From contig NZ_CP116346.1 of assembly GCF_030254645.1 (NCBI RefSeq), forward strand, positions 2,150,001 through 2,214,000: a DNA stretch of 64,000 bases, in the 5' to 3' direction. Position numbers and translations under genes: made by a program. Source of the stretch: Paucibacter sediminis (GTDB lineage: Bacteria > Pseudomonadota > Gammaproteobacteria > Burkholderiales > Burkholderiaceae_C). The notes under the pieces are model-generated. The model did not search any database, was not told the origin of the DNA, and was given only the letters and a program-made list of their open reading frames with translations. The stretch's first letter is position 1. Each line of letters opens with the position of its first letter. Shown piece after piece: positions 8,131 through 16,030 of this stretch.

Positions 8131-8148
8131 TGGTATTTGATTGGCATT
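8131..8148 (+). promoter_or_regulatory. Candidate GntR/NagR-type tandem operator upstream of chitinase
   Basis: Two direct half-sites, TGGTATT (8131-8137) and TGGCATT (8142-8148), start 11 bases apart. The promoter of the GlcNAc kinase gene at 60518-60535 carries TGGTACT and TGGTATT with the same 11-base spacing. A TTGATT/TAGGCT hexamer pair overlaps and follows this site (spacing 16), which would suit repression. The shared pattern was found by eye. Binding by the GntR protein encoded at 61483-62226 is inference. Confidence 0.45.
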
Positions 8149-8190
8149 CAATTTCGGGTAGGCTTGCGGCCTCTGCCCGGAATCCATGCC

Positions 8191-9441
8191 ATGCGCCGAC
8201 TGTTTCTTGTTGCACTCGCCGCCAGCCTCAGCCTGCTGGCACCCCGCACCCAGGCTCAGCCTGCGGCCGAGGCGCTGTTTGCCGCCAAGGCGCTCGACTT
8301 CGAGCGCACCAGCGCCAAGGTGGTGGGCGCCTATGTGGCGAACTGGCAGCCGCTGGCCCAGGTGGAGGCGATTCCCACGGGCAGCCTGAGCCACATCCTC
8401 TACGCCTTCCTGCGCCTGTGTGGCCCGGGCCAATTGCCGGCCGATGCGGTGCGCTGCGAGGGACGGCAGGATTTCCAGCTCGCCAGCAGCGAGGTCGATC
8501 GTCGCTTTGACGCGGCCTTTGCCCGTCTGAAGACGCGCGCACCGCAGCTCAAGGTGCTGGCCTCGGTGGGCGGCTGGGGCGGCTCGGACCCCTTCTTTCA
8601 TCTGGCCAACGACGCCGCGCGGCGCGCCGTGTTCGCGGCCTCGGTGCAGCAGTTTCTGCGCGAGCACCCGGCCTTCGACGGTGTCGATATCGATTGGGAA
8701 CACCCGGGCGGCAATGGCGCGGCGAACGGCGTGCCGCTCGGCAGCCCGGCCGATGGCCAGGGCTATGCGGACCTGATGCTGGACCTGCGCCGCGCGCTCG
8801 ACCGGCTGACGGCCGAGACCGGCCGCCTCTACCTGCTCAGCACGGCCGTCAACAGCACGCAGGCGATCGTGCGGCGCGTCAACTTCCGCCAGGCGGCGCC
8901 GGCGCTGGACCTGGTGTTCATGATGACCTACGACTTCTACGGCGGCTGGAGCAGCGGCGCAGGCCATCACAGTGGCCTGCGCAGCTCGGCGCCCGGTGCC
9001 GACGACAGCCTCGAGCGCTCGGTGCAGAACCTGGTGGAGGCCGGCGTGCCCAAGAGCAAGCTGGTGGCCGGTGTGGCGATGTACGGGCGCGGCTTCAGCG
9101 GCGTGGCCAGGCCCGTCAGCGGCGCGGCCAAGGCTGCGGTCTATCCCGGGGCCGACGGCTCGGCCGGTTACCGCGAGATCGCGCAGCGCTATCTGGGCCC
9201 GCGGGGTCAGGGCTTGCGCGGCTACCGCGCCTTGTTCGACGCGCAGACCCAGGCCTGGAGCCTCTACCACCCGGGGCTGAAGCTCTGGATGAGCTATGAC
9301 GATCCGCGCGCGGTGCTGGCCAAGGGCCGCTTCGTCACCGAGCAGGGCCTGGCCGGCCTGTTCGCCTGGGAATTGAGCCAGGACAACGGCGCCATCCTGA
9401 ATGCGATGAACCGCGGCCTCGGGCACCTCGCCCTGCCCTGA
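8191..9441 (+). CDS. Secreted GH18 family chitinase
   Basis: A 416-residue glycoside hydrolase of family 18, which cleaves beta-1,4-GlcNAc links with retention. A signal peptide (MRRLFLVALAASLSLLAP, cut after TQAQ) leads into a single catalytic domain. LKVLASVGGWG at about 117-127 is the SxGG motif. DGVDIDWEHP at about 164-173 is the DxxDxDxE motif with the catalytic Glu, and MMTYDFYGGWS follows. The terminal strand has LWMSYDDP and GLFAWELSQDNG. No carbohydrate-binding module is present, so it may act on soluble oligomers. The ATG at 8191 is chosen because it begins the signal peptide. A tandem operator-like site upstream links it to the GlcNAc operon at 60539-64000. Confidence 0.93.
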   Translation: MRRLFLVALAASLSLLAPRTQAQPAAEALFAAKALDFERTSAKVVGAYVANWQPLAQVEAIPTGSLSHILYAFLRLCGPGQLPADAVRCEGRQDFQLASSEVDRRFDAAFARLKTRAPQLKVLASVGGWGGSDPFFHLANDAARRAVFAASVQQFLREHPAFDGVDIDWEHPGGNGAANGVPLGSPADGQGYADLMLDLRRALDRLTAETGRLYLLSTAVNSTQAIVRRVNFRQAAPALDLVFMMTYDFYGGWSSGAGHHSGLRSSAPGADDSLERSVQNLVEAGVPKSKLVAGVAMYGRGFSGVARPVSGAAKAAVYPGADGSAGYREIAQRYLGPRGQGLRGYRALFDAQTQAWSLYHPGLKLWMSYDDPRAVLAKGRFVTEQGLAGLFAWELSQDNGAILNAMNRGLGHLALP

Positions 9442-9463
9442 GCCTGCGCCGCTGCGGCCGGGC

Positions 9464-10255
9464 TCAGCGCAGGCCGTAGCGGCCGCGGATCTCCTTGAGC
9501 ACGCCGCGCTCTTCCAGCTGCTGCAAGGCATTGCCGATGGCGCGCGCATCGGCCTCGCTGACCGACTTCTTGCTGAGCATCAGGTGCACCGGCTCGCGGG
9601 CCGGCACAAAGGGCAGCTCCACCAGCTCCAGGCCGCGCTGGGCGGCCTCGTACAGGGTGGCGCCGCGGTCGGCCATGAGAATCTCGCCGCGCGCGGCCAG
9701 CAGCATGCTGAGGCCCTGGCGCGTGTTCTCGTACTGGGAAATCAGCTTGGCCTGCTGCAACTGCGGCAGCAGGGTGGCGTACTCGACGCCGAACCAGCCC
9801 AGGTTCTGCGTCACCAGCGGCACGCGGCGCTGCAGCACGGCGCCGAAGCCGTCCAGTTCGCGCAAGGCCGCGGCCCTGGCCGGCAGCGCGAACCAGGCGG
9901 TGGTCTCCATGCGGTAGGGCGGCGTGAACCAGGCCACCTCGCGGCGCTCCACGGTTTCGCTGGCGGCCAGCAGGATGTCCAGCTCGCCGGCCAGGAACAT
10001 CGCATAGCGGCGCTTGCGCGGCAGGTCGGGCACGATTTCCAGCTGGCAGCCGGCCTGCTGCAGGATGGCGCGCAGCAGCTCGGGCTCGGCGCCGCTGGCC
10101 GCGCCGCGCGCATCGCGCAGGATGTAGGGCGGGAACTGACCCATCGCCACACGCAGCGGGCGATCACAGGCCGAGGCGGCCGGGGCGCAGAGCGCCATGA
10201 GCAAGGCCAGCAGTTCCAGCCATCGCCGGCCTGCTTGCCAGCACCGCGCTTGCAT
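9464..10255 (-). CDS. Periplasmic solute-binding protein, family 3 (amino-acid-binding-like)
   Basis: A 263-residue extracytoplasmic protein with a signal peptide (WLELLALLMALCAPAASA) and a type II periplasmic-binding fold. It opens with LRVAMGQFPPYILRDARG, then GAEPELLRAILQQAGC, GELDILLAASETVERREVAW and FTPPYRMETTAWF. This is the architecture of polar amino acid binding proteins and of stand-alone SBP_bac_3 proteins common in Burkholderiales. No permease or ATPase gene is adjacent, so it may serve a distant ABC system or act as a sensor. The start at 10255 begins the signal peptide. A longer reading would extend into the divergent promoter region. Confidence 0.82.
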   Translation of the reverse strand: MQARCWQAGRRWLELLALLMALCAPAASACDRPLRVAMGQFPPYILRDARGAASGAEPELLRAILQQAGCQLEIVPDLPRKRRYAMFLAGELDILLAASETVERREVAWFTPPYRMETTAWFALPARAAALRELDGFGAVLQRRVPLVTQNLGWFGVEYATLLPQLQQAKLISQYENTRQGLSMLLAARGEILMADRGATLYEAAQRGLELVELPFVPAREPVHLMLSKKSVSEADARAIGNALQQLEERGVLKEIRGRYGLR

Positions 10256-10343
10256 CTCTAGATCCGGAAAATGACAACAGCTGCAGTGTATCGAGCCATC
10301 GGCTGCCCGATACTGGCCGGATATCACGAACCCGCCCGCCGCC

Positions 10344-11309
10344 ATGACCGTCTGGGACGCCCACGCCTGCCTGCCACTGCATCCCGATGCCAGCCTGGCG
10401 CCGCTGCAGGCCTATGCCGCCGAGGGGGTGGACTACGTGTCCATCAACGTCGGCATGGACATGAATCCGCTGGAGCAGGTGATGGCGGTGATCGCCGCAT
10501 TCCGGACCCGCATCGCCGCCGAACCCGCTCGCTATGCCCTGGTGCACCGGCTGGCCGAGCTGGACGCCGCCCGCGCCGCCGGCCGGCTGGCGCTGGGCTT
10601 CGACCTCGAGGGCAGCCTGCCGCTGCTGGGCCGGCCCGAGATGGTGGCCCTGTACAGCAGCCTGGGGGTGAACCAGATCCACTTCGCCTACAACCGCAAC
10701 AACGCGGTGGCGGGCGGCTGCCACGACGAGGAGCAGGGCCTGACCCCGCTGGGCCGGCGCATGGTGGAGGCCGTCAATGCCGCGGGCATGCTGATGGACT
10801 GCTCGCACACCGGCCGGCGCTGCAGCCTGGACATCATGGCGGCCTCGGCGGCGCCGGTGATCTTCAGCCATGCCAACCCGCTGGCGCTGGTGGCGCATGG
10901 CCGCAATGTCAGCGATGCGCAGATCCGCGCCTGTGCGGCCACCGGTGGGGTGGTGTGCATCTCGGGCGTATCGGCCTTTCTGGGCAGCGCGGCGCCGAAT
11001 GCGGCCGATGTGGCCCGCCACGCCGCCTATGTGGCCGGGTTGGTGGGTGTGGCCCATGTGGGCCTGGGGCTGGACATCGGTTTCTCCGAGCCGGGCCTGG
11101 ACGATCGTCCACCCGGCCGCTTCGATCCCGGCTACTGGTGGCCCGCCGCGGCCGGCTATGGCGCGGCGCTGGGCGGCATTCGCTACACGCCGGTGCAGGC
11201 CTGGGGTCAGATCTTGCCGGCGCTGCAGGCCGAGGGCTTCAGCGCGGCCGACGCGGCGCTGGTGATGGGCGGCAATATGCGGCGCGTGGCCGCGCAGGTA
11301 TGGGGCTGA
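10344..11309 (+). CDS. Peptidase M19 (renal dipeptidase) family protein with altered metal site
   Basis: A 321-residue member of the M19 dipeptidase family, which are TIM-barrel metallopeptidases or amidohydrolase relatives. Family ligands are visible: Glu in GFDLEGSLPL (about residue 92), His in MLMDCSHTG, and His in PVIFSHANP exactly 21 residues later, as in the human enzyme. The first motif, normally DGHNDLP, reads DAHACLP (residues 5-11). The Asp metal ligand is therefore a Cys at residue 9. There is no signal peptide, so it should be cytoplasmic. It may use a different metal arrangement or substrate. It is divergent from the family 3 binding protein with 88 bases between, and regulation could be shared. 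Confidence 0.85.
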   Translation: MTVWDAHACLPLHPDASLAPLQAYAAEGVDYVSINVGMDMNPLEQVMAVIAAFRTRIAAEPARYALVHRLAELDAARAAGRLALGFDLEGSLPLLGRPEMVALYSSLGVNQIHFAYNRNNAVAGGCHDEEQGLTPLGRRMVEAVNAAGMLMDCSHTGRRCSLDIMAASAAPVIFSHANPLALVAHGRNVSDAQIRACAATGGVVCISGVSAFLGSAAPNAADVARHAAYVAGLVGVAHVGLGLDIGFSEPGLDDRPPGRFDPGYWWPAAAGYGAALGGIRYTPVQAWGQILPALQAEGFSAADAALVMGGNMRRVAAQVWG

Positions 11310-11404
11310 GCCGCAGCCATGAGGCCGGCTGAGGCCGTGCGGCAGCGTACAGACGCGACCGGCGCAGGGCTGCAGCATCGGGCCTTTGATGGCAGGAGTT
11401 CGAT

Positions 11405-11542
11405 ATGTCCAAGGGTCAACGCGGCAACAAGGAAATGAAGAAACCCAAGAAGGTGGTGCCGCTGGTGCTGCCGGCGGCGGTGGTCGCCGCGGTGGCGGCC
11501 TTGCCGGCAGCCACGCACGAGCGCATCAAGAAGAAGTCCTGA
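11405..11542 (+). CDS. Small conserved basic/hydrophobic protein (45 aa)
   Basis: A 45-residue open reading frame with a strong Shine-Dalgarno site (AGGAG at 11394-11398, 6 bases before the ATG). It starts MSKGQRGNKEMKKPKK, continues with a valine/alanine-rich segment (VVPLVLPAAVVAAVAALPA, about 18-36) and ends in lysines. The N-terminus resembles a small uncharacterised proteobacterial family beginning M-(S/A)-K-G-Q with a lysine-rich motif. That likeness is from memory and was not searched. The middle could insert in a membrane, although it is short. It is missed by length cut-offs and runs towards the convergent membrane-protein gene. Confidence 0.6.
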   Translation: MSKGQRGNKEMKKPKKVVPLVLPAAVVAAVAALPAATHERIKKKS

Positions 11543-11558
11543 GCCAGCGCCGGCAGGT

Positions 11559-12152
11559 TCACCTCAGCCAGCGCAGCCACTGGCTGCGCAGCACCCGGCG
11601 CCAGTCGAGCTTGGCAAAGGCATAGACCAGGGCCAGCAGCAGCAGCTGGGTGAGCAGGAAATAGGCGCCCGTCCAGCCGCTCAATTCATGCGGTAGCTGA
11701 CTCGCCGCGTAGGCGCCGCCGGCCAGCGCCAGGCTGTAGCTGACGAAGCGGCCGCAGAAGAACGGCAGGGCCAGCCAGGCCAGCGGCGCGCGCGTCATGC
11801 CATAGGCCAGGAACAGCAGGTTGGAGGGCAGCGGGCTGAGCGCGAACATCAGGAAGGCCAGCGCGCTGGCGGCGCGGCGCCGCTCCAGCGCCTCGGCCAC
11901 CGCATCCAGGTTGTCGCGCATCGCGGCATTGACCCAGCGGCTGTGCGTGACGCGCTGGGCGAAGCGCGCCAGCAGCCAGCGGCCCGCGGTGGCCGCCAGC
12001 GCCGCCACCAGGCCGATCTGCCAGGCCTGCCAGAGCTGTGCCGGCGGGAAGTTGAAGCCGTAGAAGGCCAGCACCATCCAGGTGGGCGGCGCAAAGGCCG
12101 GCAGGACGTTGATGACGAGAACGGCGAGGAACAACAGGGCCAGGGCGAGCAT
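11559..12152 (-). CDS. Integral membrane protein, VTT/DedA-like
   Basis: A 197-residue polytopic membrane protein with about five hydrophobic segments (starting LALALLFLAVLVINVLPAF, then LVAALAATAGRWLLA, LAFLMFALSPLPSNLLFLAY, LALPFFCGRFVSYSLALAGG and FLLTQLLLLALVYAF). The segment FALSPLPSNLLFLAYG, followed by a conserved Gly/Arg-containing helix, resembles the reentrant loop of VTT (SNARE-associated/DedA) proteins, which move lipids or maintain the membrane. It is shorter than typical DedA proteins, and the assignment is by pattern only. It runs convergent to the 45-residue small protein. Confidence 0.65.
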   Translation of the reverse strand: MLALALLFLAVLVINVLPAFAPPTWMVLAFYGFNFPPAQLWQAWQIGLVAALAATAGRWLLARFAQRVTHSRWVNAAMRDNLDAVAEALERRRAASALAFLMFALSPLPSNLLFLAYGMTRAPLAWLALPFFCGRFVSYSLALAGGAYAASQLPHELSGWTGAYFLLTQLLLLALVYAFAKLDWRRVLRSQWLRWLR

Positions 12153-12188
12153 GGCCCGATGCTAGCCCGTCGCAAGCGCCTATTGGCC

Positions 12189-12635
12189 TTACAGCTTCGG
12201 CAGCTCGACGCGCCAGGGGAAGGCCATGGCGCAGGGTTTGCCGGCACAGCGTGCGGGCTTGAAGGCGGTCTGCACCGCGATGCTGGCGGCGGCCTTGCTC
12301 AGCTCGGCATCGGGCGATTTGTACACCGCCACGCGACGCACCTCGCCCTCGGCATTGATCTCCAGATGCAGGGTCAGCGAGCCTTCGACGCGCAGCTGGT
12401 TGGCGGCGAAGCGGACCGGGTCCGTGAGCGCCTGCATGCCTTCGCGCGGATAGGGCGGCTCGTCGCCATCGGGCAGGCCGGTGTAGGCATTGCGGAACTG
12501 GGCCTGCTGGGCCGGGCTGAGCTCGGCCCAGGCCTTGTTGGCGGGCAGCTTGGTCGCGTCGGACTGGGCGCTGCAGCAAAGGCTGGCGCCGCCCAGACAG
12601 AGGGCGACGAGGGTCTTGAGGGTCATGGCAGTCAT
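12189..12635 (-). CDS. Exported TonB C-terminal-domain protein
   Basis: A 148-residue exported protein. After a signal peptide (MTLKTLVALCLGGASLCCSA) come about 40 polar residues and a C-terminal TonB-like domain: GSLTLHLEINAEGEVRRVAV, then SKAAASIAVQTAFKPARCAG and PWRVELPKL. There is no proline-rich periplasmic spanner and no N-terminal anchor typical of energy-transducing TonB. It is therefore likely a stand-alone periplasmic TonB_C protein rather than a transducer. Two Cys pairs (LCCS and RCAGKPC) could form disulfides. The start at 12635 is supported by GGAG 10 bases upstream. It is divergent from mgsA. Confidence 0.75.
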   Translation of the reverse strand: MTAMTLKTLVALCLGGASLCCSAQSDATKLPANKAWAELSPAQQAQFRNAYTGLPDGDEPPYPREGMQALTDPVRFAANQLRVEGSLTLHLEINAEGEVRRVAVYKSPDAELSKAAASIAVQTAFKPARCAGKPCAMAFPWRVELPKL

Positions 12636-12717
12636 GATGCGGGTACTCCGACGGAGAGTGGCATTGAGACGCGCGTACGGCCGGCGCAGATGAATCAGCA
12701 ATGTAACTGCCACGCCC

Positions 12718-12729
12718 TAAGATGCACAG
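12718..12729 (+). promoter_or_regulatory. -10-like hexamer placing mgsA as a leaderless transcript
   Basis: TAAGAT (12718-12723) is followed by exactly six bases and then the mgsA ATG at 12730. There is no Shine-Dalgarno sequence. Transcription would begin at or next to the A of the ATG. No convincing -35 is visible. Confidence 0.35.
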
Positions 12730-13116
12730 ATGCGAATTGCCCTGATCGCCCATGACGGCAAGAAAGACGCGATGGTGGCGCTGGCGGCCGGTTTCGTGCC
12801 GTTCTTGCAGCGCTGCCGGCTGATGGCCACGGGCACCACCGGCGGCCGCCTGCGCCGTGAGCTCGGGCTGGAGGTCGAATGCCTGCTCTCGGGGCCGCTT
12901 GGCGGCGACCTGCAGATCGGCGCGCGCCTGGCGGTGGGCGAGGTGGACGGCGTGATCTTTCTGCGCGACCCGATGACGCCGCAACCGCACGAGCCTGATA
13001 TCAACGCCCTGGTGCGCGCCTGCGACGTGCACGACGTGCCCTGCGCCACCAATGTGGCGGGGGCGCGGCTGCTGCTCGCCGCCTGGGCCTCGGCCAGCGC
13101 GGGCGCTAGCGCCTGA
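12730..13116 (+). CDS. mgsA: Methylglyoxal synthase
   Basis: A 128-residue cytoplasmic enzyme that converts dihydroxyacetone phosphate to methylglyoxal and phosphate, a bypass that relieves sugar-phosphate build-up. The family pattern is complete: [13 protein letters not shown] at the start (His and Lys/Asp of the phosphate site), TGTTGGRL (about 34-41), [13 protein letters not shown] with the catalytic Asp (about 60), [14 protein letters not shown] (His and Asp, about 77-90) and VPCATN. The length is slightly short of the E. coli enzyme (152). Translation starts 6 bases after TAAGAT with no ribosome-binding site. The 3' end overlaps the convergent M28 peptidase gene by 11 bases. Confidence 0.95.
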   Translation: MRIALIAHDGKKDAMVALAAGFVPFLQRCRLMATGTTGGRLRRELGLEVECLLSGPLGGDLQIGARLAVGEVDGVIFLRDPMTPQPHEPDINALVRACDVHDVPCATNVAGARLLLAAWASASAGASA

Positions 13117-14542
13117 GCGGCAGCGGGTAGCTCGCCAGGCTGGCCTGGCCGGTCTTGGAAAGCGCCTGCACGCCGAAGATGACGTTGTCCTTGGAGACGC
13201 CAGGCAGGCGATGGCTGGTGACCAGGCCGACATCCTTGGACTGCTGCCAGGTGGCCGAGTCGGTGCTGCGCCAGACGATGCGGTAGCCGGCCAGCTCGGG
13301 CTCGCTGCCGGCGGCCCAGCTGAGCGTGCTGTCGTTGGTCAGCTCGGTGGCTTCGAGGCGCACGTTCTGCGGGGCCGCCGGCGCCAGCGCCAGCGTGGCC
13401 AGGCCCACGGCATTGATGCGCGCCACGTTGGCCACATACTCGAAATCGACGAACTCGGGCAGATCGCCATAGACCACGCCGCCCTCGGTGCGCGGGTTCT
13501 GGTGCTGGTGACGGAAGTCCTCGAAGGGTTCGGAGAAGCGCACCGCGGCATAGCCGCGTTCCAGGAAGGGCAGGTGATCGCCGCCGCGCAGATAGCGGTC
13601 GCGGCGCTGGATCAGGTTGACCTTGAAGCCGGGCAGATAACGCTCGCCCGCGGCCTTCAGATGCCGGCCCAGCTGCTGGGTGGGCAGGTCCTCGGCGCCG
13701 CCGGCCAGGGCCAGCTGGGTGAGCGGTTCGCGCCAGGCCTCATTGGCACGCACCTCGGCCTCGCTGGCGGGGCTGTTGCTGCGCGCCTGCACCAGCAGGC
13801 GCAGCAGCGGGTCGAAGCCATCGGCAAACAGCCGCACCTGCCGCTGGTCGCGCTGGCCGGCGTCGCCGGTGGAGCTGCCGATGATGTCGTTGGTGATCAT
13901 GGCCTCGACGCGCAAGCCCTTGGCGCGCGCCCGCTTGGCCCAATGGGTGGCGCCCAGCAGACCCTGCTCCTCGCCCGGCACGGCCATGAAGACCAGGGTG
14001 GCATCGAAGCTGTGCCTGGCCATCGCGCAGGCCATCTCCATCACCGCGGCCACGCCCGAGGCGTCGTCGTTGGCGCCCGGCGCCGCGCCCTCGGCGTCCA
14101 TCACATCGCTGTTGCGCGAGTCGTAGTGGCCGCTCACCACCAGCAGGCGATCGCGCGCGGCGGGCGAGCTGCCGGGCAGGGTGGCCACCACGTTCACCAG
14201 CTCGGTGGGGCGAGCGACGCGCGCGCCCACGGGCTCGATGAAGCTGTCCATCTCGACCTGCAGGCGGCCGCCGGTGGCTTGGCTGCAGGCCTGCAGCTCG
14301 CGCTGTATCCAGCGCCGCGCTGCACCGATGCCGCGCGTGTCGGAGGCGGTTTCGGAGAGCGTGTGGCGGGTCTGGAAGTCCACCAGGCTGCGGATGCGGG
14401 CCTCGATGCGCGGGGCCGAGATGTCCTGCAGGATGCGGCTCAGCTTGGTGTCGGTGGCGCTGTCGGCATGAGCGTGGGCATGCGCCAAGCCGAGGGCCAG
14501 AGGGAGCGCGGCCCATGCGGCCGCCCGCGCGATTTTCAGCAT
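13106..14542 (-). CDS. Secreted M28 family zinc aminopeptidase with C-terminal Fn3-like domain
   Basis: A 478-residue exported metallopeptidase. A signal peptide ([16 protein letters not shown]) precedes an M28 catalytic domain. Zinc ligands and catalytic residues appear in order: [10 protein letters not shown] (His, Asp), [17 protein letters not shown] (bridging Asp), [14 protein letters not shown] (catalytic Glu-Glu), [10 protein letters not shown] (Asp) and [20 protein letters not shown] (His). After about residue 390 a fibronectin type III-like module begins ([19 protein letters not shown], then [10 protein letters not shown]). The architecture suggests peptide scavenging in the periplasm or medium. 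The gene is monocistronic and its tail overlaps mgsA by 11 bases. Confidence 0.9.
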   Translation of the reverse strand: MLKIARAAAWAALPLALGLAHAHAHADSATDTKLSRILQDISAPRIEARIRSLVDFQTRHTLSETASDTRGIGAARRWIQRELQACSQATGGRLQVEMDSFIEPVGARVARPTELVNVVATLPGSSPAARDRLLVVSGHYDSRNSDVMDAEGAAPGANDDASGVAAVMEMACAMARHSFDATLVFMAVPGEEQGLLGATHWAKRARAKGLRVEAMITNDIIGSSTGDAGQRDQRQVRLFADGFDPLLRLLVQARSNSPASEAEVRANEAWREPLTQLALAGGAEDLPTQQLGRHLKAAGERYLPGFKVNLIQRRDRYLRGGDHLPFLERGYAAVRFSEPFEDFRHQHQNPRTEGGVVYGDLPEFVDFEYVANVARINAVGLATLALAPAAPQNVRLEATELTNDSTLSWAAGSEPELAGYRIVWRSTDSATWQQSKDVGLVTSHRLPGVSKDNVIFGVQALSKTGQASLASYPLPLRR

Positions 14543-14591
14543 GCTGCACTCGCTGCTTCAACAGGGAGCGCCGATTGTGGCATCGCCCCCT

Positions 14592-14610
14592 GCCGCAGCG
14601 CGGGTGCGGC
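14592..14610 (-). terminator. Hairpin just after the collar operon
   Basis: GCCGCA (14592-14597) and TGCGGC (14605-14610) form a perfect 6-bp stem with a 7-base loop, two bases after the stop codon of the last gene in the minus-strand collar/DUF6916 operon. No U-run follows on the minus strand, so it may be an end-protecting hairpin rather than a true intrinsic terminator. Confidence 0.3.
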
Positions 14611-14612
14611 GC

Positions 14613-14993
14613 TCAGGCGCGTGCGCTGTGCAGCAAGTTGAAATCGGCGCGCAGCCCCTCGCTCATGTAAAGCGCGGTGGCATGGCCATCGGCATGCTCA
14701 AGCCGGTAGAGCCCGGTGGGTACCGCCCGCTCGCCCTGCGGCGTCTCGAACACCAGCGAGAACTGCTCGCAGCCGCGCCGGGCCGGGGCTGCGCTGATGC
14801 GGGCCAGGCGCACGCTGGCCCGGGCCCCCTGGCCATCGTCAAGTTCAAAGTGCTCGCCGAGATAGGCCTGCCAATCCAGACGGCCGGAACGCCCGTCGAG
14901 GGCGGGTCTGCAACTGGCCGCCATGGCTGCGGGCGCCGCCAGGGTGGCTGCAGTGCCGAGCATGAAGCTGCGCTTGTTCATGGTGATCAACAT
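14613..14993 (-). CDS. Exported DUF6916-like protein, last gene of the collar operon
   Basis: A 126-residue protein. Its N-terminus (MNKRSFMLGTAATLAAPAAM after MLIT) looks like a signal peptide with an Arg but without a full twin-arginine motif. The domain that follows, about residues 40-126, matches the protein at 17083-17385: EHFELDDG, EQFSLVFETPQGERAVPTGL and YRLEHADGHA correspond to RFELQLDDG, PFSLLFEGP and YRISHPQLDA. The two are therefore paralogues at opposite ends of one operon, one exported and one without a signal. I know this family only as DUF6916, found next to tail-collar (MdpB-like) genes. The start at 14993 has GCAGGAAAG 7 bases upstream, and the gene overlaps the GNAT gene by 7 bases. 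Function unknown. Confidence 0.65.
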   Translation of the reverse strand: MLITMNKRSFMLGTAATLAAPAAMAASCRPALDGRSGRLDWQAYLGEHFELDDGQGARASVRLARISAAPARRGCEQFSLVFETPQGERAVPTGLYRLEHADGHATALYMSEGLRADFNLLHSARA

Positions 14994-15496
14994 GGCTGAC
15001 TTTCCTGCGGGTGGGAAGAAAGGGCGACCGGGCTGTGGCGGATCATGTGCTGATGCACGCCATGTGGCGCGCCATCGGCCCGGAAGCCCAGGCGTTCGTA
15101 GAGCCGACGCGCCGGGTTCTGCAATTCCACATAAATGCTGACCTGCAGGCCCTGTGCCTCGGCTTCGGCGATCAGCGCACGCAGGCAATGGCCGCCCACG
15201 CCGCGGCCGCGCGCGGCCTCCAGCAGGCTGATGTCCAGCACATGCAGGGTATGCGGGCGGCGATCGACCCAGAGCCGGCCGACGGGCTGGTGGTCGAGCT
15301 CGATGATCTGGCAGAGCGCGCGCGGATACTGCTCGGCGTAGTAGCGCTGCTGCGCCTCGAACTGCATGCCGGTGAACTCGCGGCACTGCGCTTCGTCCCA
15401 GTTGGTCAGCGCCAGCTCGGCCAGGCGGGTGCTGGCATAGATGCGCTGCAGCAGGGCTTGGTCCTGCTCGGTGGCGGGGCGCAGCTGAATCGACAT
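14987..15496 (-). CDS. GNAT family N-acetyltransferase
   Basis: A 169-residue acyltransferase with the acetyl-CoA-binding signature EAARGRGVGGHCLRALIAEA (about 94-113) and the downstream GNAT strand and helix NPARRLYERLGFRADG (about 127-142). It opens with IQLRPATEQDQALLQRIYAS, typical of the fold. It is embedded in the collar operon: 6 bases after the third collar gene, and overlapping the exported DUF6916-like gene by 7 bases. An N-acetyltransferase inside a collar/DUF6916 cluster suggests acylation of one of the cluster proteins or of a linked small molecule. The substrate is not evident. Confidence 0.88.
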   Translation of the reverse strand: MSIQLRPATEQDQALLQRIYASTRLAELALTNWDEAQCREFTGMQFEAQQRYYAEQYPRALCQIIELDHQPVGRLWVDRRPHTLHVLDISLLEAARGRGVGGHCLRALIAEAEAQGLQVSIYVELQNPARRLYERLGFRADGAPHGVHQHMIRHSPVALSSHPQESQPC

Positions 15497-15502
15497 GGGG
15501 CC

Positions 15503-16021
15503 TCAGCTGCGCGGCGGGTAGATTCCCTGCATGGCGATGCAGAAGTTCACGGCCAGGTAGGGCGACCTGTTCTCGTGCGGTTGGCTGCCGCCCGCCGCGC
15601 CGTTGCTGTCGCCCGCCATCGCGACCTGGTTGCCCGGAATACGGTAAGCCAAGGCCGCGGCGGCCGGTGGCGCCAGGGCGGCGCCGGCAGGGCTGTCGGT
15701 CTGCGCCGAAGCCCCTGCCATCAAGGCATGGCTGTGCGCAGGCATCTCCGAGCTGAGCAGCGAGACGGTGCCGGAGCCTCCGCGCTCGCCAATGTCATAC
15801 AAACTCAGCCCGGGCCCCTGGCCGACGCCCAGGGCAAAGCTGTCTTGGAGGTTGGGCAGGCCAAAGGTCACCTTGCCATCGCCGCCGTAATAGGTGCCCA
15901 GCAGCGAAAACAAGGCGGTGTTCTGGCTGATCGGCAGCAACTGGCCGTTGCAGGCCGCCCAACCCTTGGGCGCGAAGTTGAAACCGAACATGCGGATTTC
16001 TGCGACGAAGGGATCAGACAT
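15503..16021 (-). CDS. Phage-tail-collar-domain (MdpB-like) protein, paralogue C
   Basis: A 172-residue protein of the tail collar family, the same fold as short-tail-fibre collars. Its N-terminal module reads FVAEIRMFGFNFAPKGWAAC, then NGQLLPISQNTALFSLLG, YYGGDGKVTFGLPNLQ. The middle is variable, and the C-terminal module is GGSQPHENRSPYLAVNFCIA ending GIYPP. Such 'microcystin-dependent protein' homologues occur in many bacteria without any phage. It is the third of three tandem paralogues, 9 bases after the second. It keeps the C-terminal VNFCIAMQG core. No signal peptide is present, so export, if any, needs another route. The biological role is unknown. Confidence 0.88.
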   Translation of the reverse strand: MSDPFVAEIRMFGFNFAPKGWAACNGQLLPISQNTALFSLLGTYYGGDGKVTFGLPNLQDSFALGVGQGPGLSLYDIGERGGSGTVSLLSSEMPAHSHALMAGASAQTDSPAGAALAPPAAAALAYRIPGNQVAMAGDSNGAAGGSQPHENRSPYLAVNFCIAMQGIYPPRS

Positions 16022-16030
16022 GGCGGGCCT

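Noticed and set aside
6994-9549. An 851-codon minus-strand open frame across the BKACE, Bug and chitinase genes
   Set aside because: It spans three well-supported plus-strand genes and their gaps, and its composition is that of an antisense shadow.
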